Source of the DNA: Eubacteriales bacterium
GTDB taxonomy: Bacteria > Bacillota > Clostridia > Christensenellales > Aristaeellaceae
Assembly (NCBI GenBank): GCA_028701335.1
Contig: JAQVQY010000002.1
Coordinates: 1-52,329 of the forward strand
Length of the DNA: 52,329 bases
Direction of reading: 5' to 3'
Made by a program: the position numbers and the translations under genes. Shown here piece after piece: positions 31,551 to 39,872 of this stretch; within the stretch, counting starts at the first letter, position 1; each line of letters starts with the position of its first letter. The notes under the pieces are model-generated. The model was not told where the DNA came from. It saw only the letters and a program-made list of their open reading frames with translations, and did not search any database.

Positions 31551-33414
31551 GGCGCCCTGTCCAATCGTTCATGATGCGCTGATAAATACTCTGGGCGTCA
31601 AGCCCGCAGTGGCGCAGAAGCTCCTCATGGCTGCCCTGGGGCACAAAGGCGTCCGGCAGGGCAAAGAGATGGTCCGGCTGGCGCAGGCTAAACGTTTGGC
31701 AATATTCCAGCACAACGCTTCCCAAGCCGCCTGCCAGCGCCTGTTCCTCCAGTATCACATAAGGCTTGCCGCCATTGGCCATCTGCCTGATCATGGCCCC
31801 ATCCAGGGGCTTGATACTGGAGGCGTTCACCACCTGCGCGTTTATTCCCCGGGACAAGAGCTTCTCCCGCGCTAGGACGGCTTCCCGCACCATGGGGCCC
31901 ACAGCCACAAGGCTTAAGCTGCCGCCGGGAAGCAGACGCTCCCAGCGCCCGGGGGTAAAACCCTGGTACGGCAACTCCCCCATTCCCTCACTTTCTTCCC
32001 TGGGATAGCGGATGAACACAGGCCCGCCGTGCCCCTGGGAAAAGCGAATCATGGCTTCCAGCTCTTCAATGCCGCGGGGATAGAGGAGCGTCAGCTCCGG
32101 CACGTGCCTTAGGTAGCTGGTGCCGAACACCCCGTGGTGGGTGGGCCCGTCCTCCCCGCCCATGGCGGCGCGGTCCATCAGAACCGTCACCGGCAGGCGC
32201 TGCAGGCAAACGTCCACCACCACCTGGTCATAGGCGCGCTGAAGGAAGGTGTCATAGATTGCCACAAAGGGCTTCAATCCGCCCTTGGCCAGGCCCGCCG
32301 CCAGCACCATGGCGTGGGGCTCCGCGATGCCCACGTCAAAAAGCCTATCAGGATAAGCTGTTTGGAAAGGTTCAAACCCTGTGGCACCGGTCATGGCGGC
32401 GGTTACCGCCACGATGCGGGGGTCTGCGGCCGCGAGCTTTGTGAGCAGGCTTCCCGCCGCCTTCCCAAAGGAACGCCCGGCCGCCCGGCGTATGGGCTGG
32501 TCGTCCGCCGGGTTAAAGGGGGTAACCCCATGCTTGGCCCAGGGCGCTTCCTCCGCCGGGGCGTAGCCTTTTCCCTTCTGGGTGACCACGTGGATGAGGA
32601 CGGGGCGCTTCAGGCTTCCGGTCCGGCGCAGCACTTTTTCAAGGTAGCGCTCATCATGCCCGTCCAGGGGGCCCAGGTACTGGAAACCCAGGGTATCGAA
32701 ATAGCGGTCCCTGATGAGGAAATTGCGCAGCGATCCCTTGACGTTCTGCAGGAAGCGCAGAAGGGGCTTTCCTATCACCGGGACACTTGGAAGGAAGCCT
32801 GTCAGGGACTTCTTGATGTCCATCCAGGCACGGCTTGAACGCATGAAAGTGAGGTAATTGCTGATGGCGCCCACGTTGGGGGAGATGGACATCTGGTTGT
32901 CGTTGAGGATGACAATGAGCTGGGTCTTCCGGTTTCCGGCGTCATTGAGCGCCTCATAGCACAAGCCCCCGGTCAACGCCCCGTCCCCCACCACGGCGAT
33001 CACCCGGTGGTCCTCCCCCCTCAGGTCCCGTGCCCGGGCCATCCCCAGGGCGGCCGAGATAGCGGTGGAAGCGTGCCCCGTCTCATAGGCGTCGTGGAGG
33101 CTCTCCTCGCACTTGGGAAAGCCGGCCAGGCCCTGGTAGCAGCGCAGGCCCGCCATCTCCCGGTCGCGGCCGGTGAGCATCTTGTGGGCATAGCACTGGT
33201 GCCCCACGTCAAATATGATCTTGTCCTTTGGGCTGTCAAACACCCGGTGCAGGGCGATGGTGAGCTCCACCACGCCCAGGTTGCTGGCCAGGTGGCCCCC
33301 GTTTTTGGAGACTGCCTCCAGGATCCGGCCGCGCAGCGTTTGCGCCAGCGCTTCCAGCTCCTCCTGGTCCATGCGTTTCAGTTCATCAAGGGATGGGATC
33401 CTTGTTTCAGCCAT
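31534..33414 (-). CDS. dxs: 1-deoxy-D-xylulose-5-phosphate synthase
   Basis: First enzyme of the MEP isoprenoid pathway: condenses pyruvate and glyceraldehyde-3-phosphate, with thiamine pyrophosphate, to DXP, also a precursor of thiamine and, in the DXP-dependent route, pyridoxal phosphate. The product is 626 residues. Motifs are SKNGGHLASNLGVVELTIALH, FDVGHQCYAHK, the TPP/Mg site GDGALTGGLCYEALNDAG with NDNQMSISPN, and the transketolase-like DRAAMGGEDGPTHHG. ATG 33414 follows GGAGGGCAGC; the frame runs open upstream to 33591 but crosses the divergent pdxA promoter. Co-transcribed with tlyA. Confidence 0.96.
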   Translation of the reverse strand: MAETRIPSLDELKRMDQEELEALAQTLRGRILEAVSKNGGHLASNLGVVELTIALHRVFDSPKDKIIFDVGHQCYAHKMLTGRDREMAGLRCYQGLAGFPKCEESLHDAYETGHASTAISAALGMARARDLRGEDHRVIAVVGDGALTGGLCYEALNDAGNRKTQLIVILNDNQMSISPNVGAISNYLTFMRSSRAWMDIKKSLTGFLPSVPVIGKPLLRFLQNVKGSLRNFLIRDRYFDTLGFQYLGPLDGHDERYLEKVLRRTGSLKRPVLIHVVTQKGKGYAPAEEAPWAKHGVTPFNPADDQPIRRAAGRSFGKAAGSLLTKLAAADPRIVAVTAAMTGATGFEPFQTAYPDRLFDVGIAEPHAMVLAAGLAKGGLKPFVAIYDTFLQRAYDQVVVDVCLQRLPVTVLMDRAAMGGEDGPTHHGVFGTSYLRHVPELTLLYPRGIEELEAMIRFSQGHGGPVFIRYPREESEGMGELPYQGFTPGRWERLLPGGSLSLVAVGPMVREAVLAREKLLSRGINAQVVNASSIKPLDGAMIRQMANGGKPYVILEEQALAGGLGSVVLEYCQTFSLRQPDHLFALPDAFVPQGSHEELLRHCGLDAQSIYQRIMNDWTGRHETAG

Positions 33415-33445
33415 GCTGCCCTCCGGCGGAATAGTCCGTCCGATG

Positions 33446-33480
33446 ATTATACCATACCCGGAGATAAACCGTGGTATGAT
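33446..33480. promoter_or_regulatory. Back-to-back extended -10 promoters for dxs and pdxA
   Basis: The minus strand has TGGTATAAT (33446-33454) for dxs and the plus strand has TGGTATGAT (33472-33480) for pdxA. Both are TGn-extended -10 boxes without good -35 boxes. They face away from each other with 17 bases between them. Confidence 0.55.
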
Positions 33481-33508
33481 GGGGCAAAGGCACAGGGGAG
33501 GTGGAAGA

Positions 33509-34522
33509 ATGGCAAGGCCATTAATCGCAATTCCTATGGGGGACCCCGCCGGGGTGGGCCCGGAAATAGTCCTGGGAGCGCTTGGTGACAAAGCCCTTCA
33601 CGAAAGCGCCCGGATGCTGGTGGCGGGCGATGCGGGGGTGCTTGAGCGCGCCCTAAACTACCCCAACGCGCCGGCATTAATGCTGCGCCTGGTCGCTTCG
33701 GCCGGTGAGGGGGACTATCAGCCGGGCATCGTGAATGCCATCGACCTGAAGCAAATTGCCTCGGGCGATTTCGTTCCCGGCCGGGTTGACGGGCGATGCG
33801 GCCAGGCGGCCTATACCTATATAAAAAAGGCCATCCAGCTGGCCCTGGCCGGGGAAGCGGACGCCATCGCCACCCCGCCCATCAACAAGGAATCCCTGAG
33901 GGCTGGAGGCATACCCTACATCGGCCACACTGAGATCTTCGCCGCGCTGACCAGGACGCCTGATCCCCTCACCCTTTTTGAGGTCAGGGGCATGCGGGTG
34001 TTTTTCCTCTCCCGGCATGTGTCCCTAAGGCAGGCCTGTGACCTGGTGAAAAAGGATCGCGTCATGGACTACGCACGCCGGTCCTGGGCGGTGTTAAGGC
34101 AACTGGGCGTGCGGGAGGGCGTGATGGCCGTGGCGGGGCTCAATCCCCACTGCGGGGAAAACGGGTTGTTTGGCGATGAGGAAGTGCGTGAGCTGGCTCC
34201 CGCCGTCAAGGCGCTTCAGGCGGAGGGGCTTCAGGTGGCGGGCCCCATCGGCGCTGACAGCGTGTTCGCCCAGGCGCTTGAGGGCAAGTACAACAGCGTG
34301 CTGAGCCTTTATCACGACCAGGGGCATATCGCCGCCAAAACGGTGGACTTCATGCGCACCGTGTCCATCACCGCCGGGATGCCCATCCTGCGCACCTCCG
34401 TTGACCACGGCACCGCCTTTGACATCGCGGGCAAAGGGGTTGCCAGCCCGCTCAGCATGGCGGAGGCCGTTCGGGTGGCGGTAAAATACGCCCCCTATTA
34501 TCGAAATGAGGGAAAAGTATGA
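33509..34522 (+). CDS. pdxA: 4-hydroxythreonine-4-phosphate dehydrogenase family (PdxA/PdxA2)
   Basis: NAD-dependent metal enzyme of 337 residues. It opens with IAIPMGDPAGVGPEIVLGAL. Metal-ligand histidines are in YIGHTEIFA, SLYHDQGHIAAK and TSVDHGTAFDIAGKG. Classical PdxA works in DXP-dependent vitamin B6 synthesis; the related PdxA2 oxidises 4-phospho-threonate/erythronate and usually sits beside a DUF1537 kinase. No such kinase gene is here, while dxs is divergent next to it, which leans toward the B6 role (inference). ATG 33509 follows GGGGAGG. It overlaps the next gene by 4 bases. Confidence 0.88.
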   Translation: MARPLIAIPMGDPAGVGPEIVLGALGDKALHESARMLVAGDAGVLERALNYPNAPALMLRLVASAGEGDYQPGIVNAIDLKQIASGDFVPGRVDGRCGQAAYTYIKKAIQLALAGEADAIATPPINKESLRAGGIPYIGHTEIFAALTRTPDPLTLFEVRGMRVFFLSRHVSLRQACDLVKKDRVMDYARRSWAVLRQLGVREGVMAVAGLNPHCGENGLFGDEEVRELAPAVKALQAEGLQVAGPIGADSVFAQALEGKYNSVLSLYHDQGHIAAKTVDFMRTVSITAGMPILRTSVDHGTAFDIAGKGVASPLSMAEAVRVAVKYAPYYRNEGKV

Positions 34523-35691
34523 CAGGCACGGTTTATCTCAAGCCAGCCAGGGAAGCCCGGGTGTTGTCCGGGCATCCCTGGGTGTTCGCCAGCGACATTG
34601 ACCGCGCCCAGCGCGGGGTGAACCCGGGCGACGTGGTGCGGGTGCAGGCCGCCCGGGGCCGCTTTTTGGGCCAGGCGGTGTACAACCCCCATTCCCAGAT
34701 TACCCTCAGGATGCTCAACTATGACGAGGGAGTGATTGACAGCGCTTTCATCAAACAGCGCATGCGGGAAGCCATCAGCTACCGCCGCCAGGCGGCGGAC
34801 ATCAACTGCTGCCGCCTGATCTACGCTGAAAGCGACGGGCTGCCCGCGGTAATCGCGGATAAGTTCGCCGGTGTCATCAGCCTGCAGATCCTCTCCCTGG
34901 GCATGGTCCGGTTTGAGAAGGACATCATAGAAGCTTTGGTTGAGGAACTGAAGCCCCGGGGCATCTGGGAGAGAAACGACGTGCCGGTAAGGGAGCTGGA
35001 GGGCATGAGGCAGTCTGCCGGCCTTCTGTACGGAAGCGTACCGGACCAGGTGGAGATCACTGAAAACGGCCTGAAACTGCTGGTGGACGTGAAACGGGGG
35101 CAGAAGACCGGCTATTTCCTTGACCAGAAGGAGAACCGCGCGGCCCTGGCGCCCTTCTGCCCGGGCTCCAGGGTCCTTGACATCTGCACCCATACAGGCG
35201 GCTTTGCCCTGCACGCGGCGATGTATGGCGCGGGTGAGGTGACCGGGGTGGACCTGTCGGAACACGCCCTTGCGGGCGCCCGGGAGAACGCCAGGCACAG
35301 CGGATTCACCAACACCCGCTTTGTCCAGGCCAACGCTTTTGATTACCTCCGGGAGCAGTCGGACGCGGGCGCGCAATATGATTTGATTATCCTGGACCCT
35401 CCCGCCTTCGCCAAAAACAAACCAAGCCTTCCAGGCGCCACAAAAGGGTATAAGGAGATTAACCTCCGCGCGCTGAAGATGCTTAAGCCGGGCGGCGTCC
35501 TGGTTACCTGCTCCTGCTCCCAGGCGATGCTGCCGGAACGCTTCCGCCAGGTGATTCTGGATTCGGCCAATGACGCCGGCAAGACCCTCCAGCAGGTGGA
35601 GTGGCGGGCGCAGGCCAAGGACCATCCTATGCTGCTCGCCTCGCCGGAAACGCATTACCTGAAGTGCGGAATCTTCCGGGTGCTCAGGTAA
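34519..35691 (+). CDS. rlmI: Class I rRNA methyltransferase, RlmI type
   Basis: A 390-residue SAM-dependent methyltransferase with an N-terminal PUA RNA-binding domain (~1-80: LKPAREARVLSGHPWVFASDI, GDVVRVQAARGRFLGQAVYN), the RlmI linker (IYAESDGLPAVIADKFAGVISLQIL), and a Rossmann SAM domain with RVLDICTHTGGFALHAAMYGA, GVDLSEHAL, and catalytic-site LDPPAFAKNK plus TCSCSQAM. RlmI methylates a cytosine at C5 in 23S rRNA. The exact target here is inferred from family. It overlaps pdxA (ATGA), a link with no obvious functional logic. Confidence 0.88.
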   Translation: MTGTVYLKPAREARVLSGHPWVFASDIDRAQRGVNPGDVVRVQAARGRFLGQAVYNPHSQITLRMLNYDEGVIDSAFIKQRMREAISYRRQAADINCCRLIYAESDGLPAVIADKFAGVISLQILSLGMVRFEKDIIEALVEELKPRGIWERNDVPVRELEGMRQSAGLLYGSVPDQVEITENGLKLLVDVKRGQKTGYFLDQKENRAALAPFCPGSRVLDICTHTGGFALHAAMYGAGEVTGVDLSEHALAGARENARHSGFTNTRFVQANAFDYLREQSDAGAQYDLIILDPPAFAKNKPSLPGATKGYKEINLRALKMLKPGGVLVTCSCSQAMLPERFRQVILDSANDAGKTLQQVEWRAQAKDHPMLLASPETHYLKCGIFRVLR

Positions 35692-35743
35692 GGCCGCAAC
35701 CGGCCAACAGCCATGGCACGGGGGCAATGAAAGGAGAGATTCC

Positions 35744-36598
35744 ATGATGACACTTTTCGCCTTCACCGACCCCGTCTGCGAGTGGTGCTGGGCATCGGAA
35801 GCCCTCTTCCGGGCGCTGGAAACCCACTACCCCGAAACGCTTGAAATCCGCCACGTGGCGGGAGGCATGGTCAGGGACATCCGGGAGTTTGAGGACTTTG
35901 GCGCCGGCCTTTCCGGCCATCAAACCTTCGCGGAGGCCAACGCCGGCCTGGCGAAGGCGTACCTGGAAACCGCCAAAACCCACCATATGCCTGCCATGAC
36001 AGAGGGTTTTCGCCTGTTTTCAGAGGCAACCCCCTCCTCCTGGCCGCAGAACATCGCCTTCAAGGCCGCCCAGATCGCAAGCCCGCAGCACGCCAACCGT
36101 TTCCTCAGGCGTATCCGCCAGGCCACCATGGCCGAGGCTAAACCAACCGGTGAAGCGGCGGTCCTGTATGATTTGGCCAGGGAGTGCGGCATCGACCTGA
36201 AAAAATACGCCAAGGCCCTGACGGACGGGAGCGCCGTCGCCGCCTTTAAGCAAGACCTGAAATCCGGCGCGGAACACGATGTTGACCTTTTCCCCACCTT
36301 CATCCTGAGCTTTCAGGAAAAGGCAGCAAGGCTCATGGGCTTCGTATCCTTTAAAGAATTCGAAGAAACCGTCACGGAGCTTTCAGGCGGCGCGATCCGG
36401 GCTCAGGCAAGCCCGCCCCGGGATGAGGCGCTGCTCAAGCTCCTGGGCCAATATTTGTACCTGAGCCGGGAGGAAATCCGCCAGGCGTTTGATCTGGAAA
36501 AAGGGCAGACGCCTGAAGCCTGGTGTGAACGGCTGGAAAAGGAAGGAAAGCTGCGCCTCATCCCCCTGGGACAGAGCTGGGTGGCCAGGACCGTTTGA
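35744..36598 (+). CDS. DsbA-family thioredoxin-fold protein (FrnE/SpxH-like)
   Basis: A 284-residue protein without signal peptide, so cytoplasmic. The active-site pair is Cys12-Glu-Trp-Cys15 in TDPVCEWCWASE, which matches the DPxCxWCW pattern of FrnE and SpxH/YjbH relatives. A cis-proline loop appears as LFPTFIL. The C-terminal ~60 residues (LLKLLGQYLYLSREEIRQAF) form an added helical domain. SpxH delivers Spx to ClpXP in Bacilli, but no Spx gene is near, so a general thiol oxidoreductase role is the safer call. ATG 35744 follows AAAGGAGAG; ATG 35747 is equally possible. Confidence 0.82.
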   Translation: MMTLFAFTDPVCEWCWASEALFRALETHYPETLEIRHVAGGMVRDIREFEDFGAGLSGHQTFAEANAGLAKAYLETAKTHHMPAMTEGFRLFSEATPSSWPQNIAFKAAQIASPQHANRFLRRIRQATMAEAKPTGEAAVLYDLARECGIDLKKYAKALTDGSAVAAFKQDLKSGAEHDVDLFPTFILSFQEKAARLMGFVSFKEFEETVTELSGGAIRAQASPPRDEALLKLLGQYLYLSREEIRQAFDLEKGQTPEAWCERLEKEGKLRLIPLGQSWVARTV

Positions 36599-36613
36599 AT
36601 AAGCGCCGGCTCC

Positions 36614-36642
36614 TTGTCCCCTTCCCCTTTCCTATGTATAAT
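36614..36642 (+). promoter_or_regulatory. Sigma-A promoter of glnS-gltX-pepF
   Basis: TTGTCC, 17 bases, perfect TATAAT, 32 bases before the glnS start. No T-box leader fits between them, so the synthetases here are not under T-box control. Confidence 0.7.
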
Positions 36643-36674
36643 GTGTTGTAAATACAAGGCAGGGGAGCAAGCGG

Positions 36675-38372
36675 ATGAGCGAAAACCTGGAACGCGGCAA
36701 TTTTATCTGGGACGTCATTGATCAGGACCTGGCGGAAGGCAAGTATGAGCGGGTGCGCACGCGCTTCCCGCCGGAGCCCAACGGCTACCTGCACATCGGC
36801 CACTGCAAGGCGCTGGTGACCGACTTTGGCACGGCGGAACGCTACGGCGGCCTGTGCAATTTAAGGTTTGATGACACAAACCCGGAAAAGGAAGAAACCG
36901 AGTTTGTGGACGGCATCATGGAGGACATCCGCTGGCTGGGCTTTGAGTGGGATGGCGGACTGTATTTTGCCAGCGATTATTACCAGCAATGCTACGATAT
37001 TGCCAAGGATTTTATCAGGCGCGGCATCGCTTATGTGGATGAATTAAGCCAGGAGGAAATGCGGGAATACCGGGGAACCCTCACCCAGCCCGGTAAAAAC
37101 TCCCCGTGGCGGGAACGCCCTGAGGAAGAAAGCCTGGATTTGTTCAGGCGCATGAAAGCCGGGGAGTTCCCGGAGGGGCGCTATGTCCTTAGGGCTAAAA
37201 TTGACATGGCCTCCCCCAACATTAACATGCGAGACCCCGTGATGTACCGGATCCTTTATAAAGAGCATCACCGCACCGGGAGTGACTGGTGCATCTACCC
37301 CATGTATGACTACTCCCACCCCCTGGGGGACGCCATTGAGCATATCAGCCACAGCCTCTGCTCCCTGGAATATGAGGACCACCGGCCGCTGTACGACTGG
37401 GTGGTGGAGCAGGCCGGCTTCAGAAAACCCCACACGGACCCGGACGGCTTTAAGACTGTGGGGCCCAGGCAGATTGAATTTGCCCGGCTGAACATCACCC
37501 GCACCGTCATGTCCAAGCGTCACCTAAGGCGGCTGGTGGAGGAAGGCTATGTGTCCGGCTGGGACGATCCCCGCATGCCCACCCTGATTGCCATGCGCCG
37601 CCGGGGCTACACGCCGGAAGCCATCCGTGATTTTATCGGACGGGTGGGCCTGGCCAAGGCTGACAGCACGGTGGAATTCGCTCTGCTGGAGCACTGCGTC
37701 CGCAACGACCTGGGCGCGAAGTCCCCCCGGGTGATGGCAGTGCTGGATCCCTTGAAGGTGGTGCTCACCAACTGGGAGGAAGGCAGGATCGACACCCTGG
37801 AAATCGAAAACCATCCGGACCATCCGGAGATGGGCACGCGCGATCTCAAATTCACCAGGGAACTGTATATCGAGCGGGAAGACTTCATGGAAGACCCGCC
37901 CCGGAAATTCTTCCGCCTGAAGCCGGGCGGCGAGGTGCGCTTAAAGGGCGCGTATATCATCCGCTGTGATGAAGTCATCAAAGATGGCGGGGGCCATATC
38001 ACGCATTTAAACTGCACGGTAGACCTGGACAGCCGCTCGGGAAGTCCGGGCGCCGGCCGCAAGGTGAAGGGCACCCTCCATTGGGTGAGCGCCCAGGACG
38101 CCGTGCCCCTGCGCGCGCGGATGTATGCGCCGCTTTTGACTGAGGACGATAAAGATGATGACGAAACCGACCGGAAGGACTTTATCGCCCGCCTGAACCC
38201 GGACAGCCTGGAAGTAAAGCATGGCTTTGCCGAGCCAGTGGTGCTCACAGCTGAAGTGGGCGGCACCTTCCAGTTCTTAAGGATGGGCTACTTCTGCCTG
38301 GACCGTGATTCCCTCCCCACCCTCCCGGTCTTTAACCTGGTGGTCGGGCTCAAAGACAGCTACCGGCCTTAA
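36675..38372 (+). CDS. glnS: Glutaminyl-tRNA synthetase
   Basis: Charges tRNA-Gln with glutamine. Class I synthetase of 565 residues. The HIGH region reads RFPPEPNGYLHIGHCKA (31-47), followed by LRFDDTNPEKEE. The KMSKS equivalent is MSKRHLRRLV after LNITRT. The C-terminal half has the two beta-barrel anticodon-binding domains (SPRVMAVLDPLKVVLTNW onward). Many Firmicutes instead use GatCAB to make Gln-tRNA; a GlnRS gene next to gltX indicates direct glutaminylation, which gut Clostridia often have. ATG 36675 follows GGGGAG. Confidence 0.96.
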   Translation: MSENLERGNFIWDVIDQDLAEGKYERVRTRFPPEPNGYLHIGHCKALVTDFGTAERYGGLCNLRFDDTNPEKEETEFVDGIMEDIRWLGFEWDGGLYFASDYYQQCYDIAKDFIRRGIAYVDELSQEEMREYRGTLTQPGKNSPWRERPEEESLDLFRRMKAGEFPEGRYVLRAKIDMASPNINMRDPVMYRILYKEHHRTGSDWCIYPMYDYSHPLGDAIEHISHSLCSLEYEDHRPLYDWVVEQAGFRKPHTDPDGFKTVGPRQIEFARLNITRTVMSKRHLRRLVEEGYVSGWDDPRMPTLIAMRRRGYTPEAIRDFIGRVGLAKADSTVEFALLEHCVRNDLGAKSPRVMAVLDPLKVVLTNWEEGRIDTLEIENHPDHPEMGTRDLKFTRELYIEREDFMEDPPRKFFRLKPGGEVRLKGAYIIRCDEVIKDGGGHITHLNCTVDLDSRSGSPGAGRKVKGTLHWVSAQDAVPLRARMYAPLLTEDDKDDDETDRKDFIARLNPDSLEVKHGFAEPVVLTAEVGGTFQFLRMGYFCLDRDSLPTLPVFNLVVGLKDSYRP

Positions 38373-38396
38373 CCGGCGTGAGATGAAAGGCAATCC

Positions 38397-39872
38397 ATGA
38401 ACACAACAATCCGCACCCGATTTGCCCCCAGCCCCACCGGTTTTTTGCACCTGGGAAGCCTCAGGACAGCGCTTTACTGCTTCCTGTTCACCAGGAAGCA
38501 TAACGGCACCTTTATCCTGCGCATTGAGGACACCGACCAGGAGCGCCAGGTGCCCGGCGCCACCGAGGTAATTTACGATACCCTTAGGGATTGCGGCATC
38601 CACTGGGATGAGGGCCCCGATGTGGGCGGCCCCGCGGCGCCCTATATCCAGTCGGAGCGCAAGGACAGCTACCTTCCCTATGCCAGGCAGCTGATAGAAA
38701 CCGGGCACGCCTACTACTGCTTCTGCACCAAGGAAGATTTGGCCCTCAGGCGCAGGCAGGCTGAGGCGCACGGGGAGACCTGGAAGTATGACAAACACTG
38801 CCTGCGCCTGCCCAACGAAGAGATCCAGGCGAAGCTCCGGGCCGGCACCCCCTATGTCATCCGGCAGAACACGCCCGTCACCGGGGAGAGCGACTTTGAT
38901 GACCTGGTGTACGGCCACATCGCCGCCCCTAACGAAACCCTGGACGACATGGTGCTCATCAAGGCGGACGGCATGCCCACCTACAACTTCGCCAACGTCA
39001 TTGACGACAACTCGATGGGCATCACCCATGTGATCAGGGGCATGGAATACCTGTCCTCCACCCCCAAATATAACCTGCTGTACCGGGCGCTGGGCTGGGA
39101 AATCCCCCAGTATATCCACCTGCCCAATGTCATGCGGGACAACCAGCACAAGCTCTCAAAGCGCGATGGTGATGCCTATTACAGCGATTTTATCCAGAAG
39201 GGCTACCTCACCGAGGCGCTCATCAACTACCTGGCCCTGGTGGGCTGGAACCCCGGGAACGAGCGGGAATTTTTCACCATGGAAGAGTTGATCGAGGCAT
39301 TCAGCGTATCGGGGCTTTCCAAGTCCCCGGCCATCTTTGACCTGAACAAGCTCACCTGGTTTAATGCCGAGTACATCCGCCGCCTGCCCTTTGAGGATTA
39401 CCTCAGCCGCGCCACCCCTTGGTTTGACCAGGCGCTTTTGGGGAAGGGAATCGATTACCGGAGGCTGGCGGAACTCATGCAGGGCCGCACCGAGGTGTTT
39501 AACCGCATCCCGGACATGGTACGCTTTCTGGGTAAGATGCCGGATTTTGACAAGGAACTCTATCTGAATAAAAAACAGAAGAGCACCCAGGACAGTCTGA
39601 TGCCCTCCCTGAAGCTGGCGCGCGATATTTTAATCCCCCTGTCTCCCTGGACGGAGGACAAAATCCACGATGCCCTGATGGCGGGCATCAAGGAAGCGGG
39701 GCTTAAGAACGGCACAGTGCTCTGGCCCCTTAGGGTGGCCATATCAGGCCAGGCCAGCACCCCCGGCGGGGCCATTGAGATTGCCTGGCTTTTGGGCAAA
39801 GATGAAACACTGCTCAGGCTTAACGCCGCCATCGAAGATTTGGAGAAGCAAGAGGAAAGGAAAAACCCATGA
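38397..39872 (+). CDS. gltX: Glutamyl-tRNA synthetase
   Basis: Charges tRNA-Glu. The 491-residue product has the class I HIGH region RFAPSPTGFLHLGSLRTAL, LRIEDTDQER, and the KMSKS equivalent KLSKRDGD. The C-terminal helical cage domain lacks an extension. Since GlnRS is encoded directly upstream, this GluRS is probably discriminating, restricted to tRNA-Glu (inference). ATG 38397 lies 6 bases after GAAAGG and 24 bases after glnS. It overlaps the next gene by 4 bases. Confidence 0.96.
   Translation: MNTTIRTRFAPSPTGFLHLGSLRTALYCFLFTRKHNGTFILRIEDTDQERQVPGATEVIYDTLRDCGIHWDEGPDVGGPAAPYIQSERKDSYLPYARQLIETGHAYYCFCTKEDLALRRRQAEAHGETWKYDKHCLRLPNEEIQAKLRAGTPYVIRQNTPVTGESDFDDLVYGHIAAPNETLDDMVLIKADGMPTYNFANVIDDNSMGITHVIRGMEYLSSTPKYNLLYRALGWEIPQYIHLPNVMRDNQHKLSKRDGDAYYSDFIQKGYLTEALINYLALVGWNPGNEREFFTMEELIEAFSVSGLSKSPAIFDLNKLTWFNAEYIRRLPFEDYLSRATPWFDQALLGKGIDYRRLAELMQGRTEVFNRIPDMVRFLGKMPDFDKELYLNKKQKSTQDSLMPSLKLARDILIPLSPWTEDKIHDALMAGIKEAGLKNGTVLWPLRVAISGQASTPGGAIEIAWLLGKDETLLRLNAAIEDLEKQEERKNP

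Noticed and set aside
36643..36674. T-box riboswitch in front of glnS
   Set aside because: Only about 30 bases separate the -10 box from the start codon, far too little for a T-box leader.
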